From positions 1 to 64,000 of the forward strand of contig JACZWL010000006.1 in the NCBI GenBank assembly GCA_022572185.1: a DNA stretch of 64,000 bases, read 5' to 3'. Made by a program: the position numbers and the translations under genes. The notes below the pieces were generated by a model, which made no database searches, was not told the DNA's origin, and saw only the letters and a program-made list of their open reading frames with translations. Numbering within the stretch: position 1 is the first letter of the stretch; each line of letters opens with the position of its first letter. Below are positions 43,764 to 53,415 of this stretch, piece by piece. Source of the stretch: Pseudomonadota bacterium (GTDB lineage Bacteria; Pseudomonadota; Gammaproteobacteria; Steroidobacterales; Woeseiaceae).

Positions 43764-44900
43764 TCAGAAGTTCCGGCCGGGCAGACGGTACATGAAGTCG
43801 AGGGAATCGAATTCCGGAAACCGGTGGAATGGCAGGGGCTCGTCTAATTTTTCGATGGGTATCAGTATGTTACTGTCCTCGAGCGCCCTGCTCAGGCGGG
43901 CCGAGCCGCCGCGCAGCCGGACCTCATATCGAATCTCGTCACCCTTCACCGTGTGCACTTCGAAGTCTTCGATCAGACTCAGGTTCTCCAGGAACTGTTG
44001 CACGGTGCCGTAAGCCCTCACCGAGTCGATGCCGGCAATGTTGAGCGTAACCGTTTCCAAAGGTGCATTGCCGGCAAACGCGAATTCGGCGGCCAGGGCA
44101 TCTGCCAGGAAATTCACAGCATCCTCGGGTTCACCGCTCCATTCCCGTCGAACGCCGCCGAAATAGTATGTCCATCGATTCCTTTGCACGGCGCTTGCGC
44201 GAACCCGTCCAACAAGAATCGAATTCGCCTGATAGCGACGGGAGGCTTGCAGCAGTTGCTCGTCAAAGCCGCCCCATATGTCAGTAAAGCTGACACGTTG
44301 CAGGTCTTCTGTATCCAATAGCGGAAATACAATGGGAATGCCGCGTCTCGAGGCGGTCTCGTGAATGCGCTCGCGTATTAAGCGGTTACGGTCTATGGAG
44401 CGCGAGGCGCCGGCCACGGGTTCCGGATCATCTGCCGCAACAATCTCCCGCTCGCCCTGACCCCAGTCGACGGCAAGCCACACCAGTGTCAACGGACGGT
44501 CGACCCCCCATACCGTTTCCCCGGCGCTGCGGAGCACGTTTTCGACGGCCGCGCCGTCGAACGAAATCCAAAGCGTCGCGTCCGCGCCCTGGCGAAATTG
44601 CAGTACGTATCGGGCAGGGTTCGGAAACAACGCTTCCAGCTGCGGGGTTTCTGCCGGCAGCTCCGCCCCGGTCACGCGTACGACTATCTCCCACAGCCCT
44701 CTCTTGTAAGCAGTGGCCCGTGGATTTTCCGCCTCAGGATCGAGTGGCACCTGGACGGTATAGAGAGTCGTGTATTCAATCGCCAGGACTTTCGGTGACG
44801 TGAACGCAAGAACTGCCGCCAACAGCCAGAGACAGGAATGCCAATTTGAGATGCCCGGGCATCGGACAAGCTCCTTGCTAGCTGGCAAATCATCATGCAT
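43764..44900 (-). CDS. DUF2066 exported protein
   Basis: 378 residues with a signal peptide (hydrophobic CLWLLAAVLAFTSP, cleavage near ALA|IEYT, residue ~40). Family traits include LYTVQVPLDPEAENPRATAYKRGLWEIVVRVTG and the VFPLLDTEDLQRVSFTDIWGGFDEQLL stretch. Members occur next to purM/purN in gammaproteobacteria but have no assigned function. Divergent from purM across 109 bp. Confidence 0.8.
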   Translation of the reverse strand: MHDDLPASKELVRCPGISNWHSCLWLLAAVLAFTSPKVLAIEYTTLYTVQVPLDPEAENPRATAYKRGLWEIVVRVTGAELPAETPQLEALFPNPARYVLQFRQGADATLWISFDGAAVENVLRSAGETVWGVDRPLTLVWLAVDWGQGEREIVAADDPEPVAGASRSIDRNRLIRERIHETASRRGIPIVFPLLDTEDLQRVSFTDIWGGFDEQLLQASRRYQANSILVGRVRASAVQRNRWTYYFGGVRREWSGEPEDAVNFLADALAAEFAFAGNAPLETVTLNIAGIDSVRAYGTVQQFLENLSLIEDFEVHTVKGDEIRYEVRLRGGSARLSRALEDSNILIPIEKLDEPLPFHRFPEFDSLDFMYRLPGRNF

Positions 44901-45009
44901 GGCTGATTCCAGGAAACGGTATTCTGTAAAACTGGTTTCCCCGTTGGGGGCCAGGCACTATTATATCGCCCTCACAGAGAATGCCACTGCTTGAATTTGC
45001 CGGCCGCCG

Positions 45010-46029
45010 ATGACCACAAATCCTCTCACTTATAAAGATGCCGGCGTCGATATCGACGCCGGCAATTCGCTCGTCGAGCGTATCAAGCCACTGATCGCAA
45101 TGACACGCCGTAAAGAGGTGCTTGCCGGGCTCGGCGGCTTCGGCGGGCTTTTCGCGATTCCACCGGATCGGTTTCAGGAGCTCGTCCTGGTCTCCGGCAC
45201 TGACGGCGTTGGCACCAAACTCAAGCTGGCACAGCAACTGCAACGCCATGACACGATCGGCATCGATCTGGTCGCGATGTGCGTCAATGATGTGCTTGTC
45301 CAGGGTGCTGAACCCTTGTTTTTCCTCGATTACTTCGCATGCGGTCGCCTCGATGTCGACATCGCCGCAGACGTTGTCACCGGCATCGCCGCCGGCTGTG
45401 CACAGGCCGGTGCGGCCCTGATCGGCGGCGAGACCGCCGAAATGCCGGATATGTATGCGGAGGGCGAATACGATCTGGCCGGTTTTTGTGTGGGCGGTGT
45501 CGATCGAAAGGACCTGATCGACGGCAGCACGATTAAACCTGGCGATACCATTATCGGCATCGCATCCAGCGGACCACACTCGAACGGCTATTCACTCATT
45601 CGCCGCGTACTTGAAATCGACAAGCACGGTGACATAGACGGGGTGCCAATGGCGGAGCTTTTGCTGGAGCCCACAAGAATCTATGTCAGGCCCGTACTCG
45701 CGCTGCTGGACGAAGTTCCGGTTAAAGGCATTGCGCACATCACCGGCGGAGGTATTACCGGCAACCTGCCGAGAGCATTCGCGAATGACATGCATGCCCG
45801 GATCGACATCAACAGCTGGCAACAGGGGCCGGTCTTCGACTGGCTGGCCCACCGGGGACGGATTGCGACCGACGAGATGCGGCGCACTTTCAATTGCGGG
45901 GTTGGCATGACCCTGGTGGTTGCGCGTACGGACGCGGCGGATGCCGTGAAGATTCTCGAAGCGTCCGGAGAAACTGCCTGGCAACTGGGGGAAATCGTGA
46001 ACGGTGCGGGCGAGGTGCAATACCGTTGA
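45010..46029 (+). CDS. purM: Phosphoribosylformylglycinamidine cyclo-ligase
   Basis: 339 residues. AIR synthase signature: [61 protein letters not shown], and [18 protein letters not shown]-dependent closure of the imidazole ring in de novo purine synthesis. Its TGA overlaps the purN start (TGATG). No PurR operator was recognised upstream. Confidence 0.96.
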   Translation: MTTNPLTYKDAGVDIDAGNSLVERIKPLIAMTRRKEVLAGLGGFGGLFAIPPDRFQELVLVSGTDGVGTKLKLAQQLQRHDTIGIDLVAMCVNDVLVQGAEPLFFLDYFACGRLDVDIAADVVTGIAAGCAQAGAALIGGETAEMPDMYAEGEYDLAGFCVGGVDRKDLIDGSTIKPGDTIIGIASSGPHSNGYSLIRRVLEIDKHGDIDGVPMAELLLEPTRIYVRPVLALLDEVPVKGIAHITGGGITGNLPRAFANDMHARIDINSWQQGPVFDWLAHRGRIATDEMRRTFNCGVGMTLVVARTDAADAVKILEASGETAWQLGEIVNGAGEVQYR

Positions 46030-46688
46030 TGGGAAATTCCAAACAGGTTTCAGCGGCAATTCTTATTTCCGGCAACGGAACCAATCTGCAGGCGTTTATC
46101 GATGCCGCCAGGGATGGATCGCTTGATCTCCGCATCGCCGTTGTCGTCAGTAACCGGCCGGACGCATATGGTCTCGTACGCGCACGCGACGCCGGCATCG
46201 CCACCGAGTGCGTGCGCAATGAGGACTACCCGGAGCGGGCGGCATTTGATACGGCCCTCGCCGATACCCTGGCGAAATATGCACCCGGGCTTCTGATCCT
46301 GGCCGGCTTCATGCGCATTTTGACAGGACGATTCGTGAGACGCTTCGAAGGCAAGATTCTCAATATTCATCCCGCACTGTTGCCGAAGTTTCCCGGCTTG
46401 AATACGCACCAGCGTGTTATCGACGCCGGGGAAACATTGCATGGCAGCACTGTTCATTTCGTAACCGAAGATCTGGACGCCGGCCCGAGGATCCTGCAGG
46501 GTCGCGTACCGGTTCTCGCCGACGACACGGCAAGCCGCCTTTCAGCTCGCGTTCAGGCCGTCGAGCATAAGATTTACCCACAGGCTGCGGCCTTGTTTGC
46601 ATCCGGCCGTCTGGAATTCAAGGACGGAGAATCATGGCTTGACGGTGCGAGGCTCGATGAACCCGTGCAATACGCCGGGGAGCTTTGA
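46029..46688 (+). CDS. purN: Phosphoribosylglycinamide formyltransferase
   Basis: 219 residues from the ATG at 46029 that overlaps the purM stop. Catalytic set: ILISGNGTNLQAFID at the N-terminus, Asn and His in NIHPALLPKFPGLNTHQ and Asp in FVTEDLDAGPRILQGRV. 10-formyl-THF-dependent third step of de novo purine synthesis. C-terminal region is standard (VQAVEHKIYPQAAALFASGR). Confidence 0.95.
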   Translation: MGNSKQVSAAILISGNGTNLQAFIDAARDGSLDLRIAVVVSNRPDAYGLVRARDAGIATECVRNEDYPERAAFDTALADTLAKYAPGLLILAGFMRILTGRFVRRFEGKILNIHPALLPKFPGLNTHQRVIDAGETLHGSTVHFVTEDLDAGPRILQGRVPVLADDTASRLSARVQAVEHKIYPQAAALFASGRLEFKDGESWLDGARLDEPVQYAGEL

Positions 46689-46719
46689 AGCACCCTCACA
46701 CGGCAACAAGAAATTTGAC

Positions 46720-47427
46720 ATGCGACATCTGATTACGACACTGCTTTTATCCTTTTTGTCTGCGCCCGCGCTGGCACTCACGCCTTATACGGCAGTCTAT
46801 GACGCCAAAGGCAGCGGATTTAGCGCCAGCAATCAAACGACACTATCGCCGGCGGATTCATCCGGCCGGATCGAATACCGCTCGATTTCGAAAGCGCGCG
46901 GACTTGCCCGACTGTTCAAGCATGACCCGATCGTCGAATACACACAGTTCGAGGAAATCGACGGCAAATACCGGGCAGTCGAATATCACTATTTGTTCAA
47001 CGACAGCGGCAGCAAGAGAAATGCCTGGATACTTTTCGACCGGGACAATCTCGTTGCAAAAAGCCTTTATAAGAGAGTAACGGTTGAACTCGATATTCAG
47101 TCCGAGCATGTGGATCGCCTGCTTGAACAGCTGGTATTTCGCGCGGACCTGATGGCAGGCAGGGTGGCCGACAAGTATCTGACCGTTGAACGCAACTCTT
47201 TGCGCGAAGCCGTTTACGAGAAACTGGGTACTGAAACCATCGTGACCAAAGCTGGCAGCTTTGACACCGTCAAGTACCGCCGTCAGCGTATTGGCTCATC
47301 GCGCAGTTTGATCATCTGGCTTGCGCCCGAACTCGAGTATCTGCCCGTGCGCTTGCAGCATTTCAACGAAGACAAGACCACCGCTACAGCCACCCTGAAG
47401 TCCTACGCCCTGACCAACACCGACTGA
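46720..47427 (+). CDS. DUF3108 exported protein
   Basis: 235 residues from ATG 46720 with a signal peptide (LLLSFLSAPALA|LTPYTAVYDAKG). DUF3108 members begin with this Y-x-A-x-Y-x-A-x-x-x-G strand and show KARGLARLFKHDPIVEYTQFEEIDG, TVKYRRQR and WLAPELEYLPVRLQHFNED, forming a beta-rich periplasmic domain. It follows purN by 31 bp, a usual gammaproteobacterial link with unknown meaning. Convergent with dcd. Confidence 0.8.
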   Translation: MRHLITTLLLSFLSAPALALTPYTAVYDAKGSGFSASNQTTLSPADSSGRIEYRSISKARGLARLFKHDPIVEYTQFEEIDGKYRAVEYHYLFNDSGSKRNAWILFDRDNLVAKSLYKRVTVELDIQSEHVDRLLEQLVFRADLMAGRVADKYLTVERNSLREAVYEKLGTETIVTKAGSFDTVKYRRQRIGSSRSLIIWLAPELEYLPVRLQHFNEDKTTATATLKSYALTNTD

Positions 47428-47475
47428 GAATTTCTCGCCGGACGGCCCGCAAGGAACCTCCTGCGGATCAGAATC

Positions 47476-48042
47476 CTAGGCCTTGGGAAGGGTCACACCG
47501 AGCTGCCCCTGGTATTTTCCGCCACGGTCCTTGTAAGACGTCTCGCATTCCTCGTCCGACTCGAAAAACAGCATCTGGGCGACCCCTTCATGTGCGTATA
47601 TTTTCGCCGGCAGTGGCGTGGTGTTCGAAAATTCGAGCGTCACATGACCTTCCCATTCCGGTTCGAGGGGTGTGACGTTGACGATGATGCCGCAGCGCGC
47701 GTACGTCGATTTTCCAAGACAGATCGTCAATACGTTTCGCGGAATTTTGAAATATTCAACCGTCCGTGCAAGCGCAAACGAATTCGGGGGGATAATGCAG
47801 ACGTCACTTTTCTTATCAACAAAACTGCTTTCGTCGAAGGCTTTCGGGTCGACGAATGCGGATTCGATGTTGGTAAATATCTTGAATTCATCGGCACAAC
47901 GAACATCGTATCCGTAACTCGAAGTACCGTAGGAAACGATCCGGTCGCCATTGTTTTCCCTGACCTGTCCGGGCTCGAACGGCTCGATCATGCCGTGCTC
48001 TGCAGCCATACGCCGAATCCAGCGGTCGGATTTGATACTCAC
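47476..48042 (-). CDS. dcd: dCTP deaminase
   Basis: 188 residues from a GTG at 48042. Conserved [33 protein letters not shown] and the catalytic Glu in [16 protein letters not shown] are present. Deaminates dCTP to dUTP in thymidylate supply. Its start lies just 8 bp from a MITE whose end brings GGAG as the only visible ribosome site (GGAG, 11 bases, GTG). Before the insertion the GGAG was in the 3' end of mrp at the same spacing. Confidence 0.95.
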   Translation of the reverse strand: MSIKSDRWIRRMAAEHGMIEPFEPGQVRENNGDRIVSYGTSSYGYDVRCADEFKIFTNIESAFVDPKAFDESSFVDKKSDVCIIPPNSFALARTVEYFKIPRNVLTICLGKSTYARCGIIVNVTPLEPEWEGHVTLEFSNTTPLPAKIYAHEGVAQMLFFESDEECETSYKDRGGKYQGQLGVTLPKA

Positions 48043-48050
48043 TCGTACTA

Positions 48051-48332
48051 GTACTCCGTCAAGGTGATATTGATGGGTTCAGCGAGTCGTGAGGCGGTTG
48101 CACCCAGAGGGCATAAAAAACCGCCAGGCGCGCCTCGCCGGTAATGGCGCGTCCTTGCCAAGAGGCGCAACACCGCGGACGACCGCTGCACGGCTCGCCC
48201 GAAGGGAGCTGCCCGGATGATCCAACACGGCGTTGCAGTCCTTGTAAAGGACATGCCATTCCCTGCGGACTGCGCCTTGTCTTGGATCATCTGGGTGGCT
48301 CTGAATCCGTCAATATCACCTTGACGGAGTAC
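48051..48332 (-). mobile_element. 282 bp MITE, copy 2, between mrp and dcd
   Basis: Same element as copy 1 in opposite orientation, same length, 8 base differences. TA flanks at 48049-48050 and 48333-48334. The outer G of one end combines with TA to form the TAG stop of mrp; the GGAG near the other end lies before the dcd start. Pre-insertion junction reads GAGGAGAGC-TA-GTACGA-GTG, so mrp stopped at TAG and dcd began eight bases later. Confidence 0.92.
48115..48142 (-). terminator. Rho-independent terminator inside MITE copy 2, facing dcd
   Basis: Complement of the hairpin/TTTTTT structure of copy 1, here reading leftwards in the direction mrp to dcd. It could cut dcd off from mrp transcription. 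No promoter was identified between it and dcd. Confidence 0.65.
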
Positions 48333-49423
48333 TAGCTCTCCTCGACAACAATCTTCGGGAAGCGATGGCTGTAATCCTTGTCCTGCATTGCCAGCAACGC
48401 AGCCATCCGTCTCGCCGTTTGCCGGTAGGCTTGCGCATGCGGCCCGTCCGGCTCGGCGATGACGCTCGGCTTGCCGCTGTCGGCCTGCTCCCTGATCCTG
48501 ACATCGAGCGGCAATTGCCCGATCAGTTCAACATCGAAGTCGGCCGCCATTTTTTCGCCGCCGCCACTGCCGAATATCGGTTCTTCATGCCCGCATTCCG
48601 CGCAGATATGGGTGCTCATGTTCTCGACGATGCCGAGTATCGGCACCGATACCTTGCGGAACATCTGCAAGCCCTTGCGGGCGTCGAGCAGTGCGATGTC
48701 CTGCGGCGTCGTCACGATAACGACACCGCTGAGCGGTACCTGTTGAGAGAGTGTGAGCTGGATATCGCCTGTACCGGGCGGCATATCGACGATCAGGTAG
48801 TCGATATCATCCCATTTGGTCTGATTCAGGAGCTGATTCAGCGCACTCGTGACCATCGGTCCCCGCCAGACCATCGGCTGATCAGGATCGATCAGGAATC
48901 CGATCGACATGACTTGCACACCGTGTGCCCGGAGTGGTTCCATCGACTGGCCGTCTGTGCTGGTCGGGCGCTGGCCGGCAATACCCAACATCAGCGGCTG
49001 ACTGGGGCCATAGATATCCGCATCGAGGATACCTACGGACGCGCCGTCGGCCGCCAGCGCCAGTGCGATATTGACGGCCGTGGTCGACTTGCCGACGCCG
49101 CCTTTGCCGGAAGCGATGGCAATGATGTTCTTGACCTTGGCCAGCGGCTTCAGATTCCGCTGCACGCCGTGAGACGTAATCCTGCTTTCGATGACCAGCT
49201 TGACCTTGTCGACCGGGATCTGCGCACGGATCATGTCCTCGAGTTCAGCGTGAATCCCCTTCGCCGGGAATCCCAGCTGGAGCTCGATTTCCGCGCTCGA
49301 TTCGCCAATCTCGGCACGCAGCACACGACCCACCGCACTGAGTGGCTTGTCGATGCCCGGCACGAGCATCGAATTAAGAGTTTCCCTGAGATCAGAATCT
49401 GCTGACAATGTCACACTTCGCAT
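48332..49423 (-). CDS. mrp: Mrp/ApbC iron-sulfur cluster carrier ATPase
   Basis: 363 residues from ATG 49423 (RSVTLSADSDLRETLN); a longer frame to 49507 is less likely. N-terminal MIP18/DUF59-like domain (~1-90), then deviant Walker A SGKGGVGKSTTAVNIALALA, Walker B VDMPPGTGDIQLTL and the C-terminal cluster-binding CAECG. Carries 4Fe-4S clusters to target proteins. The end FPKIVVEES-stop uses a TAG shared with the MITE end. Convergent with nothing; dcd follows through the MITE. Confidence 0.93.
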   Translation of the reverse strand: MRSVTLSADSDLRETLNSMLVPGIDKPLSAVGRVLRAEIGESSAEIELQLGFPAKGIHAELEDMIRAQIPVDKVKLVIESRITSHGVQRNLKPLAKVKNIIAIASGKGGVGKSTTAVNIALALAADGASVGILDADIYGPSQPLMLGIAGQRPTSTDGQSMEPLRAHGVQVMSIGFLIDPDQPMVWRGPMVTSALNQLLNQTKWDDIDYLIVDMPPGTGDIQLTLSQQVPLSGVVIVTTPQDIALLDARKGLQMFRKVSVPILGIVENMSTHICAECGHEEPIFGSGGGEKMAADFDVELIGQLPLDVRIREQADSGKPSVIAEPDGPHAQAYRQTARRMAALLAMQDKDYSHRFPKIVVEES

Positions 49424-49792
49424 ATTTGGATTAGGTAAGATTTGTGGTGGACACCGCGATTTTCGCGGTATCGGGGCTGCATATTGTAACGGAGCATCAC
49501 GGTTCAAAATAGTCAGTTAGCGGTATTTGGTCTGGCCTGAGCTAAGATTCGCTCCGTGGATGCTGTGGCATAATGACTCACTGGGGTCGGTATGGAAGCG
49601 ACTGCGGGTCCGGTCAGGTACGGCCGGGGATCCGTCGTTCGCGTGGGCTTGAGCGAAACGGGAAATGAATGTTTTGCAATTTCCAGCACAAGAGAGTTCG
49701 CATGCAGGAATGCGGGCATTACATGGCCTCGACTTGCGTGCGTCTGACTCGCAGATGAGCCTCTGCAGCGCCCATCCGGCGGACCTCGTGTC
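49424..49792. other. Intergenic region between mrp and the HEAT kinase gene
   Basis: 369 bp between divergent genes. An inverted repeat ACCGCGATTTTCGCGGT (49452-49468) lies near the mrp side. Short ORFs such as 49573-49668 have no recognisable product or strong ribosome site. No tRNA or known riboswitch was identified. Confidence 0.5.
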
Positions 49793-52189
49793 ATGAGCCT
49801 CCTCTCTGGCTTTCGCGCTGATCAGCTGATCAGCCAACTGGCCAGCGAGTCGGACACAGACTCTCGCACCGCGCAAAAGCTGACCGAGCGCCTCAAAAAA
49901 CTCGGGCCCAAGGTCATTCCCAAAGCGATCGATGCGCTGGCGATGAGTGATCGTAACCACACGATGCTATACGTCGACATTCTGGCCAGCCAGGTCTCCG
50001 ACAAGACCCTCAAGTTCTACAAAGAAGGTCTTGCAGACGGCGGCGAACGCGTTATATCCGGGACGGCGTGGGCCTTGTCGAGCAGCAACAACTACAACGC
50101 GAACGAGTTGCTCAGTTTCTTTGAGGACCCCGAGGTCTCGAAGCCCGCCCTCATCGAGATTCTCAAGGTTCACAAGGACTCTTTGAATGTTCATGATGTG
50201 TTGCAGCGCGCCTACCAGATGGGTCCCAAGGAGAAGGGGGCGCTTTTCGGCATTATTGAAGAAATCGTGTCCGAGGACATGGTGCCGGACCTTATTGCCC
50301 GCATGGGTGGCAAAGACCCGCTGGTCAAGGTTCACCTGATCAACCTGCTGACAAAATTCAAGCATCCGGACATCAACCGGGCCCTGGAAATGCCGCTCGG
50401 CGACACCAACAAGATGGTTCGAAGCGCCGCGCTGAACGCGCTCGCAAACCGTGACGGCGATATCAACATCGAGAAGATCAGCAGGTTGCTTCGGGACGCG
50501 GACCTCGAAGTTCAGAACAAGGCCGTCGACGTCATGGTAAAGATCAACCACCCGGAGACCATCAAGTTCCTGGTTCCCGCGCTGAAGGACGAGTCCGAGT
50601 ATACGCGACGAGCGGCCGTTGAGGTGCTCAATGAAATCGGCAATCCCGATTCGGTCAAGGACCTGCTCGAGGCGATCAAGGACGACGACTGGTGGGTCCG
50701 CGCCAGGGCCGGCGACGCGCTGGGGGAAATCGGCGGTCCGAAAGTCATGAATTCTGTGCTCCAGCTTATCAAGGATAAAGACGAGGACATCCGTCGTACC
50801 GCAATCGAGATCCTCAATGCCACCAAGGACGAGGCCGCGGTCGACCATCTTCTGAAAGCAACAGATGACGAGGACTGGTGGGTCAGAGAACGTGCTGTCG
50901 ATGCCCTTGCACAAATTGGCAGCAAAAAGGCAGTGCCAAAACTGGTCAGCATGCTGGGCCAGAACGCCAGGACCGACACCGTCGTCATACGCGCGCTGAG
51001 CAAGCTGGGCGGGCCGAAGGAAATCTCCAAGATCGTGCCATTACTCAAGCGCCCCGAACGCGAGGTCCAGATCGAAGCGATCAAGGCGATATCGCACCTC
51101 GCGGATGAGAAGCGCGCAGAAACCGTTCGCAGCATGTTGCAGAAGATCAAACAGTCCGATGACCCGACGATTATCAACAACGCGGATCAGGCGATAAAGG
51201 AAATCGATGCGAAGTTCTCGGCAACCGTGATGGCAGAAAATGTTCGTGCAGAAAAAATGAAGGAGCACACGAAGACCTTGCTCATCGACGAGGCAGAGAT
51301 CAAGAAGCTGGTTGCCGCCGAGGGCGAGGAAGCGCAGGTTGAGAAGGTCCTGGATGTCTCGAAACTGGAAATCGGAACAATCATCGATGGCCGCTACAAG
51401 TATATCGAGAAAATCGGCAAGGGCGCGTTTGGCACGGTACTGCTGATGCACGACCAGGTCGTTGAAGAGCAGCTGATTCTGAAATTTCTGAATCCCAACG
51501 TATCATCCGATGAAGAAATGATGAAGCGCTTCGTGCACGAACTGCGCTATTCACGAATGATTACGCATAAGAACGTCATTCGAATCTATGACTTCCTGCA
51601 TCTGCAGGGGGCCTATGCCATCTCGATGGAATACTTCCCGTCCCATACCCTGAGCGGAGAGATTCCCGATAACAAACCGATGGACTTCAAGAAGGCCCGC
51701 GGATTCTCCTTTGACATCGCGACCGGCATGTCCGTCGCTCATCAGGCCGGAGTCATCCATCGCGACCTCAAGCCTGCGAACATCCTCGTGAACGATGCCG
51801 GCCTGCTCAAGATCGTGGACTTCGGCGTTGCGGCGGCCGCAAGCAGCGGTGACACGCAATTGACGAAGACCGGATATGTCATCGGCTCGCCGAAATACAT
51901 GGCACCGGAGCAGATCCTCGGCAAGAAAGTCGATGAGACGGCCGATATCTACAGTGTCGGCGTCCTGATGTACGAGATGGTGACCGGAATTCCGCCATAC
52001 AGCCGGGGCGACCACATGTCGGTCATGTACCAGCACGTGCAGGGCAAGGCCAAACGCTGTCAGGAGGTGAATCCGGATGTCCCCGATGACTACGCCGTCA
52101 TAATCGCCAAATCAATGTCGGTCGACAAGACCAAGCGCTACCAGTCGATGGATGAACTGATCGACGTACTGAACGCCATGCAATTATAA
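49793..52189 (+). CDS. HEAT-repeat protein fused to a Ser/Thr protein kinase
   Basis: 798 residues. Residues ~20-490 consist of HEAT/PBS-lyase-type repeats of ~31 residues, two of them near-duplicates (DDDWWVRARAGDALGEIG and DDEDWWVRERAVDALAQIG). A charged linker (~490-525) leads to a Hanks-type kinase domain (~528-798): GKGAFG loop (~542), the Lys in LILKFLN, HRDLKPANIL (~656), DFG in KIVDFGVAAAASS (~676) and MAPEQILG. All catalytic residues are present, so it should be active. No membrane segment. It is followed after 110 bp by two PilT-type ATPase genes on the same strand, implying a link to type IV pilus retraction; HEAT repeats would bind the partner. Confidence 0.88.
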   Translation: MSLLSGFRADQLISQLASESDTDSRTAQKLTERLKKLGPKVIPKAIDALAMSDRNHTMLYVDILASQVSDKTLKFYKEGLADGGERVISGTAWALSSSNNYNANELLSFFEDPEVSKPALIEILKVHKDSLNVHDVLQRAYQMGPKEKGALFGIIEEIVSEDMVPDLIARMGGKDPLVKVHLINLLTKFKHPDINRALEMPLGDTNKMVRSAALNALANRDGDINIEKISRLLRDADLEVQNKAVDVMVKINHPETIKFLVPALKDESEYTRRAAVEVLNEIGNPDSVKDLLEAIKDDDWWVRARAGDALGEIGGPKVMNSVLQLIKDKDEDIRRTAIEILNATKDEAAVDHLLKATDDEDWWVRERAVDALAQIGSKKAVPKLVSMLGQNARTDTVVIRALSKLGGPKEISKIVPLLKRPEREVQIEAIKAISHLADEKRAETVRSMLQKIKQSDDPTIINNADQAIKEIDAKFSATVMAENVRAEKMKEHTKTLLIDEAEIKKLVAAEGEEAQVEKVLDVSKLEIGTIIDGRYKYIEKIGKGAFGTVLLMHDQVVEEQLILKFLNPNVSSDEEMMKRFVHELRYSRMITHKNVIRIYDFLHLQGAYAISMEYFPSHTLSGEIPDNKPMDFKKARGFSFDIATGMSVAHQAGVIHRDLKPANILVNDAGLLKIVDFGVAAAASSGDTQLTKTGYVIGSPKYMAPEQILGKKVDETADIYSVGVLMYEMVTGIPPYSRGDHMSVMYQHVQGKAKRCQEVNPDVPDDYAVIIAKSMSVDKTKRYQSMDELIDVLNAMQL

Positions 52190-52198
52190 GAAATGTGC

Positions 52199-52215
52199 GG
52201 CACCTCACTGGTGCC
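52199..52215 (+). terminator. Short hairpin after the kinase gene
   Basis: GGCACC-TCACT-GGTGCC, 6 bp stem with a 5-base loop, nine bases after the kinase stop, followed by GGGCCCTGTTT. U-run is weak, so it may attenuate rather than terminate. Confidence 0.35.
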
Positions 52216-52299
52216 GGGCCCTGTTTCATCCTAGGATACGCACAATTAGTCATAATACGTTCCGGCTCTTTTGCTTGGGTGCTGATTTGCTGAATTCCT

Positions 52300-53391
52300 A
52301 TGCCGCGCATTGACTCCTTTCTGAAGCTGGGTCTGGCCCAGGGCTGCTCCGACGTGCACCTGGCGGTCGGCGTACCGCCAATGCTCAGGATGAACGGCGA
52401 CCTGATGCCGATCAAGTTCCGTGAACTTTCGGACGCGGAGCTCGAGAGCTACGTCATGGAGATTCTGAGCGACTCGCAGAAGGAATACTTCGGCTCAGGC
52501 AAAGACCTCGATTTTTCCTATGTCGGCGAGGATGGCGGCCGATTTCGCGTAAACCTGTTTCGCAAGGACACGGGTGTCGGTGCAGTTTTCCGGTACATTC
52601 CAAACGAGGTGCCAACGCTCGAGGGCCTTGGCGTACCCGATGTCATCCGCGATTTTTGCGACTATCACCAGGGCATGGTCCTGGTGACCGGTTCGACCGG
52701 GACGGGCAAATCGACGACCCTCGCGGCGATGATCAATCACCTGAATCAGACCCGCAGCCTCAATATCATCAGCCTCGAAGATCCCATCGAGTTTGTGCAT
52801 CCGAGCAAGAAATGCCAGGTGATTCAACGAGAACTCGGTACGCATCTCCGAAGCTTCGCCGACGGGGTACGATCCGCCATGCGCGAGGATCCAGACGTCA
52901 TCCTGGTCGGCGAGCTCCGGGACGCTGATACAATTTCGATGGCGATGACGGCCGCAGAAACGGGCCACCTGGTTTTGGGCACCTTGCATACGACCGGTGC
53001 CGTCAAGACAATCGACCGTATCGTCGACGCGCTGCCAGGCGAACTTCGCGAACAGACCAAGAGCTTCCTGTCACAGAGCCTGAAAGCTGTTGTAACGCAG
53101 GTTCTCGTCAAGTCTCTGGACGGCCACAACCGCAAGGCAATTTTCGAGATTCTTATCAATAATCGTGCGATTTCCAAGCTCATTATGAACGACCAGGCGC
53201 ACCAGATTCCGGCGCAGTTGCAGACCGGCCGGGATGTTGGCATGCAGGTGATGGATATGGCGCTGCTGGAAGCGATCAAGGCCAAGGCAGTCGATCCGGA
53301 CGACGCTTTCCGCTTTGCCAATGACAAAAGTAAATTCCAGCTCTACGTGACTGACAGCAGCATCTTGCCGGTGCTTGATACCGACGGTTAG
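52300..53391 (+). CDS. PilT-type pilus retraction ATPase, first paralogue
   Basis: 363 residues. N-terminal PAS-like domain (SDVHLAVGVPPMLRMNGDLMP) then secretion ATPase core: Walker A GSTGTGKSTTLAAM (~133), Asp box ISLEDPIEFVH, Walker B DPDVILVGELRD, His box GHLVLGTLHTTGAVKTIDR. C-terminal MQVMDMALLEAIKAKAVDPDDAFRFAND resembles PilT but not the exact AIRNLIRE motif region of classical PilT (here NNRAISKLIMND). It is a hexameric motor disassembling type IV pilins. Which of the two paralogues acts as PilT or PilU is not clear. No good Shine-Dalgarno; ATG fits the family start. Confidence 0.88.
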   Translation: MPRIDSFLKLGLAQGCSDVHLAVGVPPMLRMNGDLMPIKFRELSDAELESYVMEILSDSQKEYFGSGKDLDFSYVGEDGGRFRVNLFRKDTGVGAVFRYIPNEVPTLEGLGVPDVIRDFCDYHQGMVLVTGSTGTGKSTTLAAMINHLNQTRSLNIISLEDPIEFVHPSKKCQVIQRELGTHLRSFADGVRSAMREDPDVILVGELRDADTISMAMTAAETGHLVLGTLHTTGAVKTIDRIVDALPGELREQTKSFLSQSLKAVVTQVLVKSLDGHNRKAIFEILINNRAISKLIMNDQAHQIPAQLQTGRDVGMQVMDMALLEAIKAKAVDPDDAFRFANDKSKFQLYVTDSSILPVLDTDG

Positions 53392-53415
53392 TGGCAGCGA
53401 TCGGGTAGCAGATCA

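Noticed and set aside
44901-45009. PurR operator before purM
   Set aside because: The imperfect palindrome around GGAAACGG...GGTTTCC does not match the PurR consensus half-sites.
48365-49405. 346-codon plus-strand ORF
   Set aside because: Antisense to mrp, which shows full family motifs.
49573-49668. 31-codon ORF upstream of the HEAT kinase
   Set aside because: No ribosome site or recognisable sequence; within an otherwise empty intergenic region.
49967-50914. 315-codon minus-strand ORF
   Set aside because: Antisense to the HEAT repeats; no family features and generated by codon bias.
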